Shown here: piece after piece, positions 25,257 through 31,933 of the stretch | Layout: every line of letters starts with the position of its first letter | How positions within the stretch are numbered: the stretch's first letter is position 1 | Source: an uncultured Subdoligranulum sp. | Lineage (GTDB): Bacteria; Bacillota; Clostridia; Oscillospirales; Ruminococcaceae | Length of the DNA: 64,000 nt | Direction: 5' to 3' | Assembly (NCBI GenBank): GCA_900545545.1 | Contig: UQZO01000003.1 | Coordinates: 62,001-126,000 of the forward strand | Made by a program: the position numbers and the translations under genes | The notes under the pieces: model-generated | What the model was told of the DNA's origin: nothing | The model's input: only the letters and a program-made list of their open reading frames with translations | Databases searched by the model: none

Positions 25257-25434
25257 TCTGTTCCGCCCCCTCTATCTCCTCGATCTCCCGGATGGTATCC
25301 CGGTACTGTTTTGCCAGCTGCGGCATGGCCCGGTCGTCCTCGCAGCTGTCGATATTCTCTGCCAGCACGGCGGCAAGGTTTTTCAGCTTCTGCAGCCGGG
25401 TGCCCCGGGCGGTGACCGTTTTCATTTTTGCCAT
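25177..25434 (-). CDS. Terminase small subunit-like protein
   Basis: 85 residues, helical and highly charged: LQKLKNLAAVLAENIDSCEDDRAMPQLAKQYRDTIREIEEIEG. This coiled pattern is usual for the short proteins encoded just before terL in Firmicutes siphophages and usually annotated as small terminase. ATG 25434 is chosen because GAAGGGGG is 6-12 bases upstream. DNA binding is inferred. Confidence 0.65.
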   Translation of the reverse strand: MAKMKTVTARGTRLQKLKNLAAVLAENIDSCEDDRAMPQLAKQYRDTIREIEEIEGAEQNGNEIGAILAERKADGKPGAVRKDRT

Positions 25435-25525
25435 TGGCATCCCCCTTCAAAATTTCTCTGTGTGTAAATCGGCGCTGACGGCCTCGATATCGCCGACCCG
25501 CCGGGGGAGGGGGAGTACCCCAGGG

Positions 25526-25864
25526 TCACCAGTTACCGTCTTTGATAAAAACATTTTTTTGTTTTCTATCCCCTTGGGGGGCTATCCTGTTGCCCTTTTG
25601 CGCATTGCACCAGTAATGCGCAGGCTGCAAGTTGCTCCAGTCCTCGGCGGCGGCCCGGGGGGAGTCATAGCCGAACTCGCGCCATCTGGACACCGGCCGG
25701 ATCTCGTCTATGACAAAGGACAGCGGGTGTTGTGCGTCCGATGGTTCGTCGTAATGGATAGGGCCCAGCCGCCCCTGGCATATCCCGCAGGGGCAACCCA
25801 TGGCCCGGAACCGGGCGCGGTACTTGCGGCGCAGGGCGCCGTTGGCATAGCGTGGATTGCTCAT
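25526..25864 (-). CDS. HNH endonuclease
   Basis: 112 residues. CPCGIC then SFVIDEIRPVSR and NLQPAHYWCNAQKGNR give the beta-beta-alpha HNH fold with a paired CxxC...C zinc knuckle. HNH proteins beside the terminase are needed for specific cutting at packaging in HK97-like phages, which fits its position. Upstream lies a long non-coding stretch. Confidence 0.85.
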   Translation of the reverse strand: MSNPRYANGALRRKYRARFRAMGCPCGICQGRLGPIHYDEPSDAQHPLSFVIDEIRPVSRWREFGYDSPRAAAEDWSNLQPAHYWCNAQKGNRIAPQGDRKQKNVFIKDGNW

Positions 25865-26204
25865 AGTAGGCCTCACCCCGGGGCGAGTCTGGAAAACGGC
25901 CCACCGGGGGCGTTTCAAAAAAAATAACCGCCCGGCAGCGCAGAGGACGGAGCGAGGTTTGTCCTGTGTGCGTGAGACTCTCCCCGCCTGCCGGGCGGGT
26001 TTGCAAAACGCCTGCCCTGCCTCTTGCGGCTGGGGCGGGGCATACAAATGCCGGCATTTCAGCCGGCGAGTGGCGCCCATATACGGGACGGCGCGTGTGC
26101 GCTGGGGCCGTGTCCCTGGGAGGTGCCTATGCAAAGCCCAAAACCAAAAGCCGCAAGGCGGTTTCCCGTTCCTTACGGCTTTCGACGATACCATTATAAC
26201 ACTT
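25865..26204. other. 340-base gene-free stretch between late regulator and HNH gene
   Basis: No convincing ORF; the frames present lack ribosome sites. It contains a widely spaced inverted repeat (CCGCCCGGCAG at 25928-25938 and CTGCCGGGCGG at 25988-25998). Read leftward it ends in CTGCCGGGCGGTTATTTTTTTT, a strong terminator-like end with a structured interior of about 50 bases. A small RNA, an attenuator, or the cos/pac region (expected near the terminase) are options. No promoter stood out. Confidence 0.5.
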
Positions 26205-26654
26205 TCAAGCGGGACATTGTAGGACATCTTTGTCGGGTCCCTCACCGGGCAGGCAGAGCGTATCAACACAGACGCGGTGCCGACGGCGTACTTGTTTGTA
26301 GCTATAGTACATCTCCACAGCGATCTGTTCCCACTTTTGGCCCAGCAGGTATCTACGTCGCAGGATCTCGTGGTCGCGGGCGTTGGTGACCTGCTCCAGT
26401 GCCGCGACGACCTCGCGCCGGATGTACCCGCACTGATTGATCTGTGCTTGCAGTTCCTGCTGGGCCTGCACGATGCTTTCCACGGCGCGGGGCAGGCTCT
26501 GGCCGTCGCTGGGGCCGCCCGGCATGCCCGTCAGAGCGGGCGTCACCTTGCAGGCGCGGCTGCGCAGCTGCTCCACTTCCTCGGCCAGTTCCCGTTCCCG
26601 GCGTAAGCTGTCCTGGTAACGACGCAGCCAGCGAACTTTTTCGTCATAGGTCAT
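26205..26654 (-). CDS. Late transcription regulator, DUF1492/ArpU-like
   Basis: 149 residues. An N-terminal helix-rich part (MTYDEKVRWLRRYQDSLRRE) is followed by a sigma-70 region-4-like helix-turn-helix: HEILRRRYLLGQKWEQIAVEMYYSYKQVRRRHRV. This is the domain plan of phage DUF1492/ArpU proteins that switch on late genes. ATG 26654 is preferred over one two codons earlier because GGAGG then has correct spacing. It lies immediately upstream of the HNH-terminase region, as expected for a late activator. Confidence 0.8.
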   Translation of the reverse strand: MTYDEKVRWLRRYQDSLRRERELAEEVEQLRSRACKVTPALTGMPGGPSDGQSLPRAVESIVQAQQELQAQINQCGYIRREVVAALEQVTNARDHEILRRRYLLGQKWEQIAVEMYYSYKQVRRRHRVCVDTLCLPGEGPDKDVLQCPA

Positions 26655-26862
26655 CGGCATTTCCTCCGTGGTGGTGATCCATTCGGATTGGCGGCACATG
26701 ACGGAACGTGTCTTGCACCGTTTTTTCAAACACCTTATCGTCCAGATACCCCTCCCGGTATCCGTCATTGTGTCCCGCGCGGTATGCCACAAAAAGTAGA
26801 ACCGTATGGATAAATACAGAGATAATCAGACTAAGAATGTCTGGTATCTTAATTTTGGGCAT
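26644..26862 (-). CDS. Small single-pass membrane protein
   Basis: 72 residues. One hydrophobic helix (about 8-27, LSLIISVFIHTVLLFVAYRA) then a charged tail rich in His and Asp (DHHHGGNADD). GAAAGGAAGTGA precedes the ATG. Function unknown; it overlaps the late regulator gene by 11 bases. Confidence 0.6.
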   Translation of the reverse strand: MPKIKIPDILSLIISVFIHTVLLFVAYRAGHNDGYREGYLDDKVFEKTVQDTFRHVPPIRMDHHHGGNADDL

Positions 26863-26867
26863 CGGTA

Positions 26868-27077
26868 TCACTTCCTTTCGATGATGGCCACCATTCGGCT
26901 CACAGTACGCAGTACCGCACAACCGCGGGAGGCGCAGGCATTTTCGAATCCGCATCCCAGGCAGGCACCGGGACGGCCTTCCTCGGCCAGGCGCTGCAGC
27001 TGGCGGGCGGTGCCTGGCGGCGGGCTGTCGTAGTGGATGCAGCAGGCTGCTTCGTTATCGTAAGTCGTGTTCTGCAT
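26868..27077 (-). CDS. Small cysteine-rich protein
   Basis: 69 residues with seven Cys, including CC and CLGC...C...C, suggesting a small zinc-binding fold. Several in-frame ATGs exist; 27077 is chosen for its GACGGAG spacing. No family recognised. Confidence 0.5.
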   Translation of the reverse strand: MQNTTYDNEAACCIHYDSPPPGTARQLQRLAEEGRPGACLGCGFENACASRGCAVLRTVSRMVAIIERK

Positions 27078-27333
27078 CTCCGTCATCTCCTGCCTGTGCA
27101 CTTAGAATATCGACGATTTTATCTATACTTTTCGAGCAATCGCGGATAAAGCGGTACACCTTTTCCATTTGGATTCCGCACCGCATCCCAAACAGAATCA
27201 GGGACGGCATGAGGTATTCGCGTATGTCTGTATATCCGCCTTTTGTTTGACGCCAGTGGTCCGCAAGGAGGCTTGCTTCATTTCGCTGCACGCCCAGGCT
27301 CATCAGGATCTTGATGTACTTTTTGCGCGTCAT
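27055..27333 (-). CDS. Early-region hypothetical protein
   Basis: 92 residues, helical and basic at the N-terminus (MTRKKYIKILMSLGVQRNEA). It resembles short phage proteins of unknown role found near ArpU-type regulators. It overlaps the Cys-rich gene by 23 bases. Confidence 0.55.
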   Translation of the reverse strand: MTRKKYIKILMSLGVQRNEASLLADHWRQTKGGYTDIREYLMPSLILFGMRCGIQMEKVYRFIRDCSKSIDKIVDILSAQAGDDGDAEHDLR

Positions 27334-27338
27334 CCTGT

Positions 27339-27611
27339 TCAACTCCGATCCATCCCGCGAGCCACATACTGCCCGTAGCTGATGCCTATGGCATCGGCTT
27401 CCCGGACACACTGGCTGATGCTCTTGTACGGCGCACCTTTGTGGCGTGTGGCGGCAGCCCGCCTGGAGGAATCTTCTACCGCAAGAGAGCGTACCGCGTC
27501 TTTCTTTTCCTCCAGTTTCTTTTTGCGGCAGCTTTCGCAGATCACCCGCCTGGGATCGGTGCTCTCTATGGGGTTGCCACAGTCGCGGCAGAGTTTCGTG
27601 ATGGTTTTCAT
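27339..27611 (-). CDS. Zinc-ribbon phage protein
   Basis: 90 residues. CRDCGNPI...RRVICESCRKKK forms a CxxC...CxxC zinc ribbon at residues 8-30, followed by a basic helix and a second helical part (ISQCVREADAIGISYGQYV). DNA or RNA binding is likely; no known target. The start overlaps the end of the DUF1064 gene. Confidence 0.65.
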   Translation of the reverse strand: MKTITKLCRDCGNPIESTDPRRVICESCRKKKLEEKKDAVRSLAVEDSSRRAAATRHKGAPYKSISQCVREADAIGISYGQYVARGMDRS

Positions 27612-28108
27612 GGTTTTCTCCTTCCGTATAATCCGCGTTTGTGTACGTCATGGCGTATGTATTCAGTGAACTTCCATCCGTTGGGCCTGGCATATTTCTC
27701 GATGAACAACCGGCGGCGGTAGATGTAATCCCGCTGCAGTTTTCGGATTTTGGCGTGCTTTACCTCCACGGCCTCTACCGTGCCGTTGGTATAGGTCACC
27801 AAAAAATCCGGCGTATAGTGGGCGGCTGGCAGCCGCAGACCGCAGTAGGTATCCGCCGGGTAGAGTAGAAACTGCTTGTGCAGTTCTACCTGCGCCACCA
27901 ACCCGGCCATGATCTTGGGCCACAGTTCGGCGGCATAGTATCGCCGCTCCAGTTCGCTGTCGGCTTCCGGCAGCAGCGGTCCCCGCCGTGCGGCGCTTGT
28001 CTGCAAATGCCGTACCTTTTGGGCGGTATCCCGCCGGGACAGTTCCTCTCGGATTTGGGCGCGGGCCGCCGGGCCGAGACGGGCCAGGTCTTTCTCACGC
28101 AGGGCCAT
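27608..28108 (-). CDS. DUF1064-type PD-(D/E)XK nuclease
   Basis: 166 residues. The core YTPDFLVTYTNGTVEAVEVKHAKIRKLQRDYIYRRRLFIE carries the PD...ExK catalytic pattern (Asp about 98, Glu and Lys of EVK about 112-114). DUF1064 proteins of phages are thought to act as Holliday-junction or structure-specific nucleases in replication or recombination. TAATG overlap with the upstream gene. Confidence 0.75.
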   Translation of the reverse strand: MALREKDLARLGPAARAQIREELSRRDTAQKVRHLQTSAARRGPLLPEADSELERRYYAAELWPKIMAGLVAQVELHKQFLLYPADTYCGLRLPAAHYTPDFLVTYTNGTVEAVEVKHAKIRKLQRDYIYRRRLFIEKYARPNGWKFTEYIRHDVHKRGLYGRRKP

Positions 28109-28473
28109 TACAGGGCTTTCTGGTGTTCCCGCTTTTCGGCGCGGGACACACTCACATAGGCGTCCTTGGGCTTGATCTTGGCGGTGACGCCATCCCGCAG
28201 TTTGAGCGTAGCGCCCTCGATGTAGCCTTCCCGCACGGCGTCGGTCAAGGTGCAGATCAGCGCCTGCGCGTTGGGGTCGTCCCGGCCGAAAATCTCCCGG
28301 ATGGTGGCCTTTTCCTCCACCATGCGCCGGAACGGTTTGCCCTCCTCACATTTGCAGGCCAGAGTCGCCACCTTGTTGGCTTCCTCCTTGGTGTCGTGCT
28401 CGTCTGCCAGGGCGATGCTCTGCCCGCAAAATTGGCAGATGCCCGTGCTATACTTCGTCACTTTCTCTTCCAT
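28108..28473 (-). CDS. Early-region hypothetical protein with CxxC motif
   Basis: 121 residues. CQFCGQ near the N-terminus and a second Cys pair (LACKC) give a probable zinc site. The C-terminal half has DGVTAKIKPKDAYVSVSRAEKR. Unknown function; overlaps the membrane-protein gene upstream by 26 bases. Confidence 0.58.
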   Translation of the reverse strand: MEEKVTKYSTGICQFCGQSIALADEHDTKEEANKVATLACKCEEGKPFRRMVEEKATIREIFGRDDPNAQALICTLTDAVREGYIEGATLKLRDGVTAKIKPKDAYVSVSRAEKREHQKAL

Positions 28474-28630
28474 GTTCAGTTTCTCCCTTCGTTTCGATTT
28501 TCAGCATCAACGTGGGGTCTTCCTGTTCCTCGGCCATCCTGGCAGCGTTGCGCATGCCAACGTCCCGGCCACTCAGCCAGGTGGCCCACAGCCCCAGGGC
28601 TGCCACGGCCGCCATCACGATGTACTCCAT
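28448..28630 (-). CDS. Very small membrane protein
   Basis: 60 residues with one N-terminal helix (VMAAVAALGLWATWL) and a charged C-terminus. GAGGATG precedes the ATG. It starts 4 bases after the rep stop codon, so it is co-transcribed with the initiator. Confidence 0.55.
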   Translation of the reverse strand: MEYIVMAAVAALGLWATWLSGRDVGMRNAARMAEEQEDPTLMLKIETKGETEHGRESDEV

Positions 28631-28634
28631 TGGG

Positions 28635-29465
28635 TCATCCTCCTTTTCGTCGTCGCAATTTCAGGCTGATGGACCAGCCCATAAAATCGTTGTAGTTGGC
28701 GCTTGCTTCATTTAACTCCCAGCCAGGGTAGCGCCGGGCCCAGTATTCCGGGCTGTGCAGCAGCGCACTGTCTGTGGCCAGGCGTTCCACCTGCCGCCGG
28801 GTGTAACGGCCATCCCGGGGCGGGGGCATCACGGGGTTACGAATGCCCCGACTTCGATAATAGCGGTGCTTGCGGTTGGGATGCTTCATCATGTAGTTGG
28901 CCAGGGCTTCCAGACTGCCTTTGTCCAGCTGCAGGCGGTCGGCGTTGGCGCGGCCCAAGCGGACCCCCTTTCGATGCCAGCAAGCCTCTATCTCATCACG
29001 GGAAAGCCCACAGCGCAGCAGTACATGGAAGTGGGGGACCACTGCTTTTTGGTCGGCATCCGGGTCGGCTTCCTGCCACTCCATCACGGCCAGACATTCG
29101 GGCTTGTCCAGTCCTGCGGCGCGGCATCGGTCCCGGATATGTCGCATAAAATTGCGAAAATCCCGCCAGGCTTGTTCCGAAGTTTCCGGCCGCAGATCGG
29201 CGGCATAGGTCAATGTGGTGTGGGTGTCTGCCTGGGTAAAGTTGGTTACGGCCAGCCGGTGGAACCACCGACGGGCGGCTTTTGCGTTGTGGGCTGCCTG
29301 GGCGGGTGGTGTTCCACGGAAAGCAGGCGGCGTGCTGTTCTGGCGGTCCAGTTCCCGGCCGCGGCCATCCCGGGAGGGGAGGGGGTAGATCTCCACTTCC
29401 TGGTACTGCGCCTGCCGTGGATTTCTGCCGCACAGGTATCTTCGTTCGCGCTGGTAGGTTTTCAT
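28635..29465 (-). CDS. HUH-family rolling-circle-type replication initiator
   Basis: 276 residues. Three motifs appear in order: THTTLTY (about residue 82), the metal-binding HUH block VPHFHVLL (about 143), and the tyrosine motif ANYMMKH (about 190), where Tyr would attack the nicking strand. A basic region (HPNRKHRYYRSRGIRNP) follows. Plasmid and ssDNA-phage Rep proteins share this plan. No DnaB, DnaC or primase-like gene is present in the prophage, so this is probably the sole replication initiator. ATG 29465 has AGAGAGG 5 bases upstream. The 294 bases upstream are non-coding and highly structured. Confidence 0.82.
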   Translation of the reverse strand: MKTYQRERRYLCGRNPRQAQYQEVEIYPLPSRDGRGRELDRQNSTPPAFRGTPPAQAAHNAKAARRWFHRLAVTNFTQADTHTTLTYAADLRPETSEQAWRDFRNFMRHIRDRCRAAGLDKPECLAVMEWQEADPDADQKAVVPHFHVLLRCGLSRDEIEACWHRKGVRLGRANADRLQLDKGSLEALANYMMKHPNRKHRYYRSRGIRNPVMPPPRDGRYTRRQVERLATDSALLHSPEYWARRYPGWELNEASANYNDFMGWSISLKLRRRKGG

Positions 29466-29505
29466 AGGTTCCTCTCTTTGGGTGTGGAAGGAAAAGAACT
29501 TCTTT

Positions 29506-29585
29506 TGCAGGGGAACACACCGGGCAGGCTTGTTCAAATGCCGATCCTTTCCTGCGGGAAGAGCCTGCCCTCGTTTTCCCCTGCA
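29506..29585. repeat. Nested inverted repeats upstream of the HUH initiator (origin or leader)
   Basis: Outer arms TGCAGGGGAA (29506-29515) and TTCCCCTGCA (29576-29585). Inner arms GGGCAGGCT (29522-29530) and AGCCTGCCC (29562-29570). A small TTCC/GGAA stem lies in the loop. All arms are perfect. Rolling-circle origins present the nick site on such cruciforms beside rep; an mRNA leader structure is the alternative. Confidence 0.6.
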
Positions 29586-29664
29586 CCCCTTTCCCCGGCT
29601 GGGTACCGTTCTACTTTTATTACCCTATACGAGCCCATCAGGCGGCCGAAGCCGCCGGGCGTTC

Positions 29665-29693
29665 TTGACAGGGCGCAGCGCGTGGTCTATACT
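29665..29693 (+). promoter_or_regulatory. Consensus sigma-A promoter pointing against the early operon
   Basis: TTGACA at 29665, a 17-base spacer, and TATACT at 29688. It is on the plus strand while the surrounding early genes are on the minus strand. A GGCGGC/GCCGCC tetraloop hairpin lies just upstream (29641-29656). Confidence 0.8.
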
Positions 29694-29699
29694 GAATTT

Positions 29700-29766
29700 G
29701 CAGATTCGGTGAGCCTTTGCGCTTGCCCAAACCGGCCTCGCAATGTTGCGGGGCCGGTTTTATTTT
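29700..29766 (+). ncRNA. Putative small antisense RNA to the rep leader
   Basis: Begins about 7 bases after TATACT and ends at a strong intrinsic terminator (AACCGGCC...GGCCGGTT followed by TTATTTT), giving roughly 67 bases with no ORF. Because rep is transcribed leftward through this region, the RNA is complementary to the rep leader about 240-300 bases before its ATG. Countertranscribed RNAs controlling Rep in rolling-circle plasmids have this layout. Expression is inferred. Confidence 0.6.
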
Positions 29767-30101
29767 GTATTGGTTTGTTCTGCCGGGAAGCCGTTGGCTT
29801 CCGGGTATTCCTCGGCCAGCATGCGCAGCACCGCCGGGTGGAGCAGGGAAAGCTCAAACTTTACCCGGTCCAGATCGCCGGGCGGGCTGGACAACGCTGT
29901 GCCATCCAGGGATTTCTGCAGATACCGCAGGTAGAGCCGCTTGATGGTAGGATGGTTCACATTGAGGAAATACCATGGCGGGCGCTGCCGGGAATGGATC
30001 GAAGCATAGTATTCGGCTTCCCGCTGGCGCTCCTGCCAGATCAGTGGCGCCAGGCGGTCGATAAGTTCCCGCCGGGTGGGGGCGCTTTTGGTGTCAGGCA
30101 T
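29760..30101 (-). CDS. Early-region hypothetical protein
   Basis: 113 residues, mostly helical: RRELIDRLAPLIWQERQREAEYY, NVNHPTIKRLYLRYLQKSLDG, and a final Leu-rich part. Its 3' end overlaps the terminator of the plus-strand small RNA. No family recognised. Confidence 0.55.
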   Translation of the reverse strand: MPDTKSAPTRRELIDRLAPLIWQERQREAEYYASIHSRQRPPWYFLNVNHPTIKRLYLRYLQKSLDGTALSSPPGDLDRVKFELSLLHPAVLRMLAEEYPEANGFPAEQTNTK

Positions 30102-30435
30102 TCCAGTACCTGCCCAACAGTGTCCCGTTGTCGATCTGGCGGCAAAGGGCTTCCAGCGTTTGTTTGTCTACTTTGATGTACACTATCAGTTCTGTTCGTT
30201 TGCCTTTTCCTCTATTCAGAAAAGGCGCAACGCAGATCACTTCCAGATCGGCAAGCGGGGAATCCTGGTTCACGATGTTGGACGGAAACTCCAGTTTTTC
30301 CTTGTACGGCGGCACCTTCTGGGAGACAGGCGCTTCGATGTAGATGGAGGTTGTTTCGCTCGCGAGCACGTCGGCGGCAGCGGTGACCGGGTAGCTGGTC
30401 AGTGTAAACTCTTTCAGAAATTGATACAGGGTCAT
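30094..30435 (-). CDS. Early-region hypothetical protein
   Basis: 113 residues beginning MTLYQFLKEF, beta-rich in the centre (ELIVYIKVDKQTLEALCRQI). ATG 30435 has GAGGTG 6 bases upstream and is preferred to a GTG three codons earlier. It overlaps the following gene by 8 bases. No family recognised. Confidence 0.58.
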   Translation of the reverse strand: MTLYQFLKEFTLTSYPVTAAADVLASETTSIYIEAPVSQKVPPYKEKLEFPSNIVNQDSPLADLEVICVAPFLNRGKGKRTELIVYIKVDKQTLEALCRQIDNGTLLGRYWNA

Positions 30436-30445
30436 GGTGTTCACC

Positions 30446-30631
30446 TCATACTTTTTCGCACTGTCTCATGCCGGATTCTGCCGCATCGATCATCATGGCG
30501 ATGGACTGCAGTTTCTTATTCCGGGGAATGGCAGAGTTGCGCATGATGTCCCGCATGGCTTCATAGGCCTGCTGGTACCGGTCGGGCTTTTTGCACTCAA
30601 ATGCAATTCTGATTTTTTGTGGCGTTGCCAT
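30446..30631 (-). CDS. Small early-region protein
   Basis: 61 residues, basic and helical (MATPQKIRIAFECKKPDRYQQAYEAMRDIM). GGAGGGTG lies 7 bases before the ATG, which itself lies inside the preceding membrane-protein gene. No family recognised. Confidence 0.55.
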   Translation of the reverse strand: MATPQKIRIAFECKKPDRYQQAYEAMRDIMRNSAIPRNKKLQSIAMMIDAAESGMRQCEKV

Positions 30632-30872
30632 CCGCTTCACCCTCCAGTCTGAAGTAAAGTCCCAGCAGCCAGTTTTCAAGCAGGATGGCTGCCATGGTGG
30701 CCAGCAGGTTCAGCGCAGCAATGGCCGCCAACAAGTAAACGGCCAGCGCGGTGGCTGCCATCTTGACGGCGCCGCGCAGCAGCGATACAATGAGGTTGTG
30801 CTTTTTTGCGATTGCACGTTTTTGGCCGTTCCGGTGTACCAGCACCGGGGCGGTCATTTTGTTTTGGAACAT
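30597..30872 (-). CDS. Small membrane protein
   Basis: 91 residues. A basic N-terminus (HRNGQKRAIAKKH) is followed by one long or two short hydrophobic helices (about 30-72), with a charged end. AAAGGAG precedes the ATG at 30872. Possibly involved in membrane association of early events; unknown. Confidence 0.58.
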   Translation of the reverse strand: MFQNKMTAPVLVHRNGQKRAIAKKHNLIVSLLRGAVKMAATALAVYLLAAIAALNLLATMAAILLENWLLGLYFRLEGEADGNATKNQNCI

Positions 30873-30885
30873 GGGGGAACTCCTT

Positions 30886-31101
30886 TCAGCAAAGCTGCCG
30901 AGCAAGCGCGGTGGCAGGGATTTTTTTGTCGTGGTTGCCCGGCGTCCAGCCGGTAAACTTGCGCAGCACCCAGTCTTTCTCTTTGCGGTCTGCCGCGCCC
31001 AAAGTGATCTTGGCGGCCTCGGCCACCGTTACCATTTCACCGGCTGCCTGGCTGCGTACCCGCTCCAGCGCGTCGCGGTATCCTTCTTTCTCTCGTGCCA
31101 T
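30886..31101 (-). CDS. Small early-region protein
   Basis: 71 residues with a helix-turn-helix-like centre (GEMVTVAEAAKITLGAADRKEKDWVLRKFTGW). AAGGAGG precedes the ATG. DNA binding is possible but weakly supported. Confidence 0.55.
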   Translation of the reverse strand: MAREKEGYRDALERVRSQAAGEMVTVAEAAKITLGAADRKEKDWVLRKFTGWTPGNHDKKIPATALARQLC

Positions 31102-31164
31102 GGGAAACCTCCTTGTGATGTTGTATTTTCCGCTGTAAAATGAAAGAGGAAAGTAGGTGATTTC

Positions 31165-31242
31165 GTGCTTTTTGATGTTATGAAAGATTTAATAGTGGGA
31201 GCCGTTTCTTCCGGCGTTATGTTTTGCGCTCATAAAATATGA
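31165..31242 (+). CDS. Possible 25-residue hydrophobic peptide on the opposite strand
   Basis: GTG start with AGTAGGTGA 5-11 bases upstream; an internal ATG at 31180 begins MKDLIVGAVSSG. The short hydrophobic form recalls type I toxin peptides, but no matching antisense RNA is visible and chance is likely. The rest of the 212-base gap (31102-31313) is AT-rich and shows nothing else definite. Confidence 0.2.
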   Translation: MLFDVMKDLIVGAVSSGVMFCAHKI

Positions 31243-31313
31243 AGATATTAAGGCTTTTTTGGAAGCTATGACCGCCTTCATTCTATACGAAAAAACCGTT
31301 GAAAAAGCTTTCC

Positions 31314-31496
31314 TCATTCCTCGCAAATAAAGGGATCATTTTCCGCGAGTAATTCTCCTTCGAAGTTCCAGAACTGCTTTACTGCCCGTACCTGGTCGGT
31401 ATCGGTTCCAATTCCTCTAAGGGAAATCGTTTCGATAACTTGGATCACCTTTGCGCTGTCCGTCCCCCTGGGACGGACGTTTTTGTTTACTTCCAT
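31314..31496 (-). CDS. Small early-region protein after the Cro-like gene
   Basis: 60 residues: DSAKVIQVIETISLRGIGTDTDQVRAVKQFWNFEGELLAEND. Its AAGGAGGTGAACGGG ribosome site is almost the same as that of the Cro-like gene before it. The strand pattern and the VRAVKQFW..EG motif resemble small phage proteins of unknown role. Confidence 0.6.
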   Translation of the reverse strand: MEVNKNVRPRGTDSAKVIQVIETISLRGIGTDTDQVRAVKQFWNFEGELLAENDPFICEE

Positions 31497-31551
31497 CCCG
31501 TTCACCTCCTTGTAGTCCGTAATATGGGACGGGTCAGGGGGCGAACCGTTT

Positions 31552-31746
31552 TCAGTCCTTCCCCTGCAGTAAATATTCGATCGAACAATGGAACATTTCC
31601 GACATGGCTTCCAACTTCGTTTGGGGGATGTTTCCATGTACCATCCAGTTGTAAACCGTTTTTCGCGTCACGCCTAGATTTGTGGCAAGCGTTTCCATTG
31701 TCATCCCGTTGCGCACGCGCTCAGCATTGATATTGGGATACGGCAA
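31552..31746 (-). CDS. Cro-like XRE transcriptional regulator, TTG start
   Basis: 64 residues. A helix-turn-helix fills the protein: AERVRNGMTMETLATNLGVTRKTVYNWMVHGNIP, ending IEYLLQGKD. It is the first gene of the leftward early operon and diverges from the CI-type repressor, hence Cro-like. The TTG at 31746 lies 6 bases after AGGAGGTGAACAGG; the ATG six codons earlier overlaps that ribosome site and is unlikely. Confidence 0.75.
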   Translation of the reverse strand: MPYPNINAERVRNGMTMETLATNLGVTRKTVYNWMVHGNIPQTKLEAMSEMFHCSIEYLLQGKD

Positions 31747-31764
31747 CCTGTTCACCTCCTTCAA

Positions 31765-31906
31765 TTACTCGTTTCGAGTAACTGTCATTATAATATACCC
31801 AAAATGAGTATTTGTAAAGTAAAAGAATACCCAAATCGGGACATTCACTTTTGTGCATGTTGCCAATTTGGGTATTCTTAATTGACTTATTACTCAAATT
31901 GTGTAA
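31765..31906. promoter_or_regulatory. Lysogeny switch: five related operators
   Basis: Five 17-base sites with variants of TTACTC/ATACCC...GAGTAA/GGGTAT: 31765-31781 (near-perfect palindrome), 31795-31811, 31827-31843, 31859-31875 (reversed), and 31890-31906. The 31795 site covers the leftward promoter and the 31890 site lies inside the rightward promoter. CI and Cro binding is inferred. Confidence 0.7.
31789..31820 (-). promoter_or_regulatory. Leftward early promoter (Cro side)
   Basis: On the minus strand TTTACA, 17 bases, TATTAT, just upstream of the Cro-like gene; the spacer contains one operator, so repressor binding would block it. Confidence 0.6.
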
Positions 31907-31910
31907 TACT
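31882..31910 (+). promoter_or_regulatory. Rightward repressor promoter
   Basis: TTGACT at 31882 and TAATAC/AATACT at 31904-31910 with 16-17 base spacing; an operator lies in the spacer. Transcription would start about 15 bases before the repressor's ribosome site. Confidence 0.65.
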
Positions 31911-31933
31911 TAAAATATCAACGGAGGTGTATC

